This document shows, piece by piece, positions 13,155-17,345 of a stretch of 17,345 nucleotides of DNA. Each line of letters begins with the position of its first letter. Within the stretch, counting starts at the first letter, position 1. The notes beneath the pieces are model-generated. The model worked only from the letters and a program-made list of their open reading frames with translations, was not told the DNA's origin and made no database searches. The translations under genes were made by a program, and so were the position numbers. This stretch comes from Rhodocyclaceae bacterium. Lineage in GTDB: Bacteria > Pseudomonadota > Gammaproteobacteria > Burkholderiales > Rhodocyclaceae. The DNA lies in NCBI GenBank assembly GCA_023253415.1, contig JALRGK010000177.1, positions 1-17,345 on the forward strand, given 5' to 3'.

Positions 13155-13913
13155 TTAGAACTTTTCACCAACGTGCAGTGCGACAACGCCACCGGTTAGG
13201 TTGTGATAACTGACACGGTCAAAACCAACGGATTCCATCATTTTTTTCAGGGTTTCCTGATCCGGGTGCATGCGGATCGATTCTGCAAGATAACGGTAGC
13301 TGTCAGCATCTTGGGCGACGATCTCGCCAACTTGCGGGATAATCTTGAAAGAATAGAAGTCGTAGATCGGTGCCAATAGCGGCGTCACTTTGGAGAATTC
13401 CAAAACCAGGAGTTTGCCACCTGGCTTGAGAACACGGCGCATCTCGGCCAAGGCGCCATCTTTGTGCGTCATGTTACGCAGGCCGAAAGCCACAGTAACG
13501 ATATCGAAGTAGCCGTTAGGGAATGGAAGCTTTTCGGCATCGCATTGAGCAGTTTTGATCACGGTACCGGCGTTGAGCAGGCGATCACGCCCGCAGGTCA
13601 GCATGGCATTGTTAATGTCTGTCAGCCAGACTTCACCGCTCGGGCCGACCTTCTTGCTGAAGGCCTTGGCCAGGTCACCGGTGCCGCCTGCGATATCGAG
13701 TACCTTCATGCCCGGCCGAACGCCACTGCGACTGATGGTAAAAATTTTCCAGAGGCGGTGCAGGCCACCAGACATCAGATCATTCATGATGTCGTACTTG
13801 GTTGCGACAGAGTCGAATACCTGGCGGACACGGCCAGCCTTTTCGCGTTCGTCGACGGTCTCGTAGCCGAAGTGCGTCGTATTCGAGGATGGGTTGTTGT
13901 TCGAAGTGCTCAC
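13155..13913 (-). CDS. ubiE: Demethylmenaquinone/ubiquinone C-methyltransferase UbiE
   Basis: UbiE is the S-adenosylmethionine-dependent C-methyltransferase of ubiquinone (and, where present, menaquinone) synthesis. Family motifs are all visible, numbered from the GTG used here: THFGYETV (13-20), FDSVATKYDIMNDLMSGGLHRLWK (within 33-56), SAM-binding VLDIAGGTGD (71-80), and downstream VAFGLRNMTHKD, RVLKPGGKLLVLEFSK, DADSYRYLAESIRMHPDQETLK and the closing LTGGVVALHVGEKF. I chose the GTG at 13913 (252 residues, near the 251 of E. coli), which has AAAGG eight bases upstream. A TTG at 13967 would add 18 residues, run into the DUF971 gene and give an atypical N-terminus. It lies between DUF971 and ubiJ with short gaps, so the genes are probably co-transcribed. 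Confidence 0.96.
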   Translation of the reverse strand: MSTSNNNPSSNTTHFGYETVDEREKAGRVRQVFDSVATKYDIMNDLMSGGLHRLWKIFTISRSGVRPGMKVLDIAGGTGDLAKAFSKKVGPSGEVWLTDINNAMLTCGRDRLLNAGTVIKTAQCDAEKLPFPNGYFDIVTVAFGLRNMTHKDGALAEMRRVLKPGGKLLVLEFSKVTPLLAPIYDFYSFKIIPQVGEIVAQDADSYRYLAESIRMHPDQETLKKMMESVGFDRVSYHNLTGGVVALHVGEKF

Positions 13914-13932
13914 AGGAAAAACCTTTAGTGCG

Positions 13933-14310
13933 TTATTCAGAATGACGCGAACACCCGGCCTGTTCAAGCCGCTCTAGATAGCGCTGCCAGAGTTGCGGCC
14001 GGTTGCGAGAAAATTCGTGAAGTATGTCCCAAGAGTATAGACCGCTGTCATGTCCGTCGGAAAATAGCAGTTTAACGGCATAGTTGCCCACGGGCTCGAT
14101 TCCGGTAATACGCACAGTCGCTTTACCGATCTGCAATATCTCGTTGCCAACCCCGTGACCTCGCACCTCGGCAGATGGCGAATAGACACGGAGGAACTCG
14201 GCGCTTAAAGAGACCTCCCCTAAATCCGGGTAAGTCAGCACCAGGGTTTGGCCACCGGAGCGAAGCCGTAGCTCTTCAGGTACCGGGGTGTTGTTCTGTA
14301 GGCCGGCCAT
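13933..14310 (-). CDS. DUF971 / gamma-butyrobetaine hydroxylase-like N-terminal domain protein
   Basis: The 125-residue protein is a single DUF971-type domain. It has ELRLRSGGQTLVLTYPDLGEVSLSAEFLRVYSPSAEVRGH at the N-terminus, then TVRITGIEPVGNYAVKLLFSDGHDSGLYSWDILHEF. The SxEfLRvySPSAEVRGH and SDGHDsGlYsWd patterns are hallmarks. This domain is also found at the N-terminus of gamma-butyrobetaine hydroxylase. The stand-alone bacterial version has no settled function, although links to iron-sulfur proteins have been proposed. The start codon overlaps the topB stop by one base (TAATG), and ubiE starts 19 bases after its stop. This is consistent with one transcript from topB through ubiJ. Confidence 0.9.
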   Translation of the reverse strand: MAGLQNNTPVPEELRLRSGGQTLVLTYPDLGEVSLSAEFLRVYSPSAEVRGHGVGNEILQIGKATVRITGIEPVGNYAVKLLFSDGHDSGLYSWDILHEFSRNRPQLWQRYLERLEQAGCSRHSE

Positions 14311-16892
14311 TATTCATTGGTTTTGGCGGCCTTCTTCGCCGCTGATTTTTTTGCTGCGGGCTTCTTGGCTGTGGCCTTTTTCGCGGCCGGCTTCTTCTCG
14401 GTTTCGGTGGCCTCTGGTGTGGCTTTGGCTTTAGCCGGTGCCTTCGCAGTTGACTTCTTCTCGGGGCGAGGCTCAAATTCAAAGCCGACCTTGCCGTCTT
14501 TGCCAAGCGCCAGGAAGGCCGAGAACTTGCGCCGGGTGCGTGCCGAGACAAATTCTTTGAGCAGATCCGTTTTGCCACTGGTGAGCAGCTTGCTCATCTG
14601 CTCCGCATCAATGGGTTGCTGCAGAATGATCTGGCCGGAGCGGAAGGTACAGCTCTTGTCCGGGCCGACGGATTTTTCGCAGACGTAAGAAGTCACATAC
14701 GGATAAACGTTGGCGGCGCACTTGGGGCATTTGCCCACACTGGTAACACCTGAGAAATCCACGGGTTCCGAAGAGGCATCATCCGACTGGCCAAAATCAA
14801 AGGCGGGTTGTGACTCATCATTCAGTTTGATGAGCGCGGCAAAGGGGCGACCCATTTTGTTGCGGAAACCGTTAAGCGGGCCGACCTGGCGTTCTCTGAT
14901 CAGCGTTTCTATTTCGGCTGCTTCAAACTGGCGGCCTGCCACAGTTTTCCAGAGGCCGTAGTCGCAGCTGCCACACTGGAACTTTTTGTACGTTTCTTTC
15001 ATCACGCCGCCGCATTTGGGACAAGGCGTGGTCAGCGTGCCGAAATCACCGGGGATGGTGTCGTGCTCGAAGTTCTTAGCCTTGGCGACCATGTCTTCGG
15101 TCATCTGGGCGATCTCGGCCATGAACTGTTTGCGTGAGAGTTCGCCGCGCTCCATGCTGCCAAGTTTGGATTCCCATTCACCCGTGAGTTCCGGGGATGT
15201 CAGCGCAGTCACACCCAGGCCATTGAGCAGGGTCATCAGGTTAAAGGCCTTGGCCATCGGAATGAGTTCGCGGCCTTCGCGCAGGAGGTATTGCTCGGTG
15301 AGCAGGCCTTCAATGATTTGGGCGCGGGTGGCAGGAGTTCCCAGGCCACGGCCGGCCATGGCGGCGCGCAGTTCGTCATCGTCTATGCGCTTGCCGGCGC
15401 TCTCCATGGCGGAGAGCAGCGTGGCTTCGGAGTAGCGTGCGGGTGGGCGCGTGGCCGAGGCCTTGATACGAACATCTTCCGTCTTGACGGTCTCGCCATC
15501 AGTGACGGCGGGCAGATTGGTTTCTTCGTCGCTTTCTTCTTTGCCGTACACAGTAAGCCAGCCCTTTTTGACCAGGACTTTGCCTTCAGTCTTGAACGGG
15601 TGTTTGCCGACGCGGGTGATGCGCGTGGTGACCAGATATTCGGCGGCCGGGTAGAAGACGGAAAGGAAGCGGCGCACGACAAAATCGTATAACTTGGCTT
15701 CGACCTCTGAAAGGCTCTTGGGCACCGTGCCCGTCGGAATGATGGCAAAGTGATCCGAGATCTTCGTATTGTTGAAGATGCGCTTGTTCGGTTTGACCCA
15801 ACCTTCTTTAACGATCTCGTTCGCGAAGGGGGCGTAGAGGTCTGGCAGGCCGGCCAGTACGTTGTGCACGGTGGGCAGATAATCTTCCGGCAGGGCACGT
15901 GAATCGGTCCGTGGATAAGTTAGGACCTTATGTTTTTCGTAGAGCGCCTGGGCAATCGATAGCGTGGTTTTTGCGGAAAACCCAAAGCGCGTGTTCGCTT
16001 CACGTTGCAAGCTAGTTAGGTCAAAAAGCAGGGGCGATAGCCGATTTTCCGGTTTTGCGGTATCGGTGACGATGCCGGGCTTGCCCAGGCATTCACCACG
16101 GATCGATGCTGCGGCTTGTTCTTGCCACAGACGTTCGGCGCGGGCATGTTCGTCCTCGCCTTTTTTGAAACCTTCATCAAACCAGCGGCCGGTGTAGGTG
16201 CCGCCGGCGGCTTCAAAGTCGGCTTCCACTTCCCAGTAATTGCGCGGGATGAAGGCGCGGATTTCTTTCTCGCGCTCAACCACCAGCGACAGGGTCGGTG
16301 TCTGGACGCGGCCCACGGTAGTGAGGTGGAAGCCACCCGTCTTGGAGTTGAATGCCGTCATGGCGCGCGTGCCATTGATGCCAACCAGCCAGTCGGATTC
16401 CGAGCGGCAAACCGCCGCGTCGCCCAGGCCTTGCATTTCGGTCCCGTCACGCAGATGCTGGAAGCCATCCTGGATGGCTTCTTTAGTCATCGATTGCAGC
16501 CATAGGCGCTGGACCGGCACTTTGGCCTTGGCGTACTGCGCAATGTAATTAAAGATCAGCTCGCCTTCACGCCCCGCGTCACAGGCGTTGATGAGGCCAT
16601 CGACATCCTTGCGGCGCAGCAGCTTTTGTAGCACTTTCAGCCGTGGCGCCGATTTCTCGATAGGTTGCAGATCAAAGTGCGGGGGAATCACCGGCAGATG
16701 CGCAAACGTCCATTTGCCGCGTTTGACCTCGAATTCTTCCGGGCAAATCAGCGCCAGGAGGTGACCCACGGCCGACGAGAGGACGTAATCGTCGCTTTCG
16801 TAGTAATCGTCATGCTTGGTAAAGCCGCCGAGCGCCTTGGAGATATCCAGAGCGACGGAAGGTTTTTCGGCAATGATCAGCTTTTTTCCCAT
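14310..16892 (-). CDS. topB: DNA topoisomerase III with lysine/alanine-rich tail
   Basis: This type IA topoisomerase passes single strands through a transient tyrosine-linked break and decatenates replication and recombination intermediates. The start is MGKKLIIAEKPSVALDISKALGG. The TOPRIM domain has E9 in AEKPS and DAGREGEL (105-112). The catalytic tyrosine is Y326 in LTYPRTDSR, and GRGLGTPATRAQII (514-527) is the conserved type IA block. Two zinc-ribbon modules follow, with cysteines at 624/627/640/643 and 722/725/738/748. The last 50 residues (about 811-860) are a low-complexity Lys/Ala/Pro tail of AAKK and PAAKK repeats resembling histone H1-like proteins. At 860 residues it is longer than E. 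coli TopB (about 653), because of the zinc modules and tail. It ends in the TAATG overlap with the DUF971 gene. Confidence 0.95.
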   Translation of the reverse strand: MGKKLIIAEKPSVALDISKALGGFTKHDDYYESDDYVLSSAVGHLLALICPEEFEVKRGKWTFAHLPVIPPHFDLQPIEKSAPRLKVLQKLLRRKDVDGLINACDAGREGELIFNYIAQYAKAKVPVQRLWLQSMTKEAIQDGFQHLRDGTEMQGLGDAAVCRSESDWLVGINGTRAMTAFNSKTGGFHLTTVGRVQTPTLSLVVEREKEIRAFIPRNYWEVEADFEAAGGTYTGRWFDEGFKKGEDEHARAERLWQEQAAASIRGECLGKPGIVTDTAKPENRLSPLLFDLTSLQREANTRFGFSAKTTLSIAQALYEKHKVLTYPRTDSRALPEDYLPTVHNVLAGLPDLYAPFANEIVKEGWVKPNKRIFNNTKISDHFAIIPTGTVPKSLSEVEAKLYDFVVRRFLSVFYPAAEYLVTTRITRVGKHPFKTEGKVLVKKGWLTVYGKEESDEETNLPAVTDGETVKTEDVRIKASATRPPARYSEATLLSAMESAGKRIDDDELRAAMAGRGLGTPATRAQIIEGLLTEQYLLREGRELIPMAKAFNLMTLLNGLGVTALTSPELTGEWESKLGSMERGELSRKQFMAEIAQMTEDMVAKAKNFEHDTIPGDFGTLTTPCPKCGGVMKETYKKFQCGSCDYGLWKTVAGRQFEAAEIETLIRERQVGPLNGFRNKMGRPFAALIKLNDESQPAFDFGQSDDASSEPVDFSGVTSVGKCPKCAANVYPYVTSYVCEKSVGPDKSCTFRSGQIILQQPIDAEQMSKLLTSGKTDLLKEFVSARTRRKFSAFLALGKDGKVGFEFEPRPEKKSTAKAPAKAKATPEATETEKKPAAKKATAKKPAAKKSAAKKAAKTNE

Positions 16893-17006
16893 GGGGTGAG
16901 GTCTCGTTCCGGAGTCTAGCGAGTCGAGCAGTTGCTCGTTATCGCTGCCCGGTATTCATCTATGGCCGGCACCCAAAGGCACCGTGTAACCGCCGCATCA
17001 TAGGAG

Positions 17007-17028
17007 GGCTTGCCGGGATTGGCAAGCC
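17007..17028 (-). other. Hairpin between smg and topB
   Basis: GGCTTGCC (17007-17014) and GGCAAGCC (17021-17028) form a perfect 8-base stem with a 6-base loop, 29 bases past the smg stop. CTCCTATG follows in the minus direction rather than a T-run, so it may be a weak or rho-assisted terminator or an RNA-stabilising stem. The other bases of the 164-base smg-topB gap show nothing further I can support. Confidence 0.45.
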
Positions 17029-17056
17029 AGCCAGCCGGAACGGTCACGCGTTGTAA

Positions 17057-17345
17057 TTAGTTGTAGACGGGATTGTCGGCGTCGAGCAACGTCTCGACGA
17101 GCAGGCAATCAACGGCTTGATTGCGGCTCCAGAGCACCATGAGCACGATGATTTTAAAGTGCTCTATCGTGAGATCACCCATCGCCATGGCACGGTCGAT
17201 GATCAACTCGCGCAGATCAGCCGGTACGGCATTCTGCTGTTCCAATGCCCACAGGTAGTTCAGGCAATCAGTACCCAGATGTTCGTATTCGCGGTCGGTA
17301 TAAATGCGGATCGCATCGGCCGAAGGGCTGGCGACTGCATGATGA
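17057..17345 (-). CDS. smg: Smg/DUF494 family protein (5' end beyond window)
   Basis: The open frame runs to the window edge without a start or stop upstream, so the N-terminal part (roughly 60 residues) is missing. The visible 95 residues read HHAVASPSADAIRIYTDREY and continue to LLVETLLDADNPVYN. They contain the Smg pattern RIYTDREYEHLGTDCLNYL, then LEQQNAVPADLRELIIDRAMAM, then EHFKIIVLMVLWSR. Smg is a small protein of unknown function, conserved near dprA and topoisomerase genes in beta- and gammaproteobacteria. A shorter frame starting at TTG 17245 is only an artefact of truncation. Downstream lie a hairpin and topB, the order expected for Betaproteobacteria (smg then topB). Confidence 0.9.
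   Translation of the reverse strand, partial: HHAVASPSADAIRIYTDREYEHLGTDCLNYLWALEQQNAVPADLRELIIDRAMAMGDLTIEHFKIIVLMVLWSRNQAVDCLLVETLLDADNPVYN

Noticed and set aside
13913..13967. Longer UbiE starting at TTG 13967
   Set aside because: It would overlap the DUF971 gene and add residues absent from the family. The GTG at 13913 has a good ribosome binding site and gives the usual length.
15291..15692. A 133-codon plus-strand frame
   Set aside because: It is antisense to the middle of topB and shows no domain or ribosome binding site support.
15896..15901. CACGTG core inside topB as a further parS
   Set aside because: The flanks (CAGGG before, AATCG after) lack the parS arms, so it is a chance 6-mer.

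Overview
The window looks like a chromosomal origin region from a betaproteobacterium. This rests on gene order and protein character: rpmH-rnpA-yidD-yidC-mnmE runs one way and dnaA-dnaN-gyrB the other, with no recF between dnaN and gyrB. A second block, smg - topoisomerase III - DUF971 - ubiE - ubiJ, is an order I associate with Betaproteobacteria. I cannot name a genus from sequence alone. Every gene appears intact or is cut only by the window edge. I see no insertion sequence, prophage, tRNA, rRNA or CRISPR array. The longest stretch without a gene is 236 bases.

Layout. Positions 1-4516 are all on the minus strand: a secreted DsrE-like protein (cut by the left edge), then mnmE, yidC, yidD, rnpA and rpmH, read leftward from a strong promoter near 4582-4611. 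A divergent region (4517-4752) separates rpmH from dnaA. Positions 4753-11994 are all on the plus strand: dnaA, dnaN, gyrB with a textbook terminator, an RsuA-type rRNA pseudouridine synthase, and an OxyR-type peroxide sensor. Positions 12080-17345 are again minus: smg (cut by the right edge), topoisomerase III (topB), a DUF971 gene, ubiE, ubiJ and a HIT-family hydrolase. The two blocks converge at about 12000.

How the genes work together. The core is replication and its topology (DnaA, the sliding clamp, gyrase B, topoisomerase III), start-up of translation and membrane insertion (L34, RNase P protein, YidD, YidC), tRNA and rRNA modification (MnmE, RsuA), ubiquinone synthesis (UbiE, UbiJ) and peroxide sensing (OxyR). 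The dnaA-dnaN gap holds one perfect DnaA box (6340-6348) plus weaker ones and is the best oriC candidate here.

The most striking signal is a cluster of three parS-like centromere sites within 1.1 kb, bracketing oxyR. One is the perfect 16-base palindrome TGTTTCACGTGAAACA (10983-10998), just upstream of oxyR. Another (12016-12031) fits the TGTTNCACGTGAAACA consensus. The third (10932-10947) has one departure from a symmetric parS. The two outer sites sit exactly at the centre of long inverted repeats placed as transcription terminators, one right after the rsuA stop codon and one between the convergent oxyR and HIT genes. The same DNA therefore looks like both terminator hairpin and ParB-binding centromere, about 4.6-5.7 kb from the putative origin.
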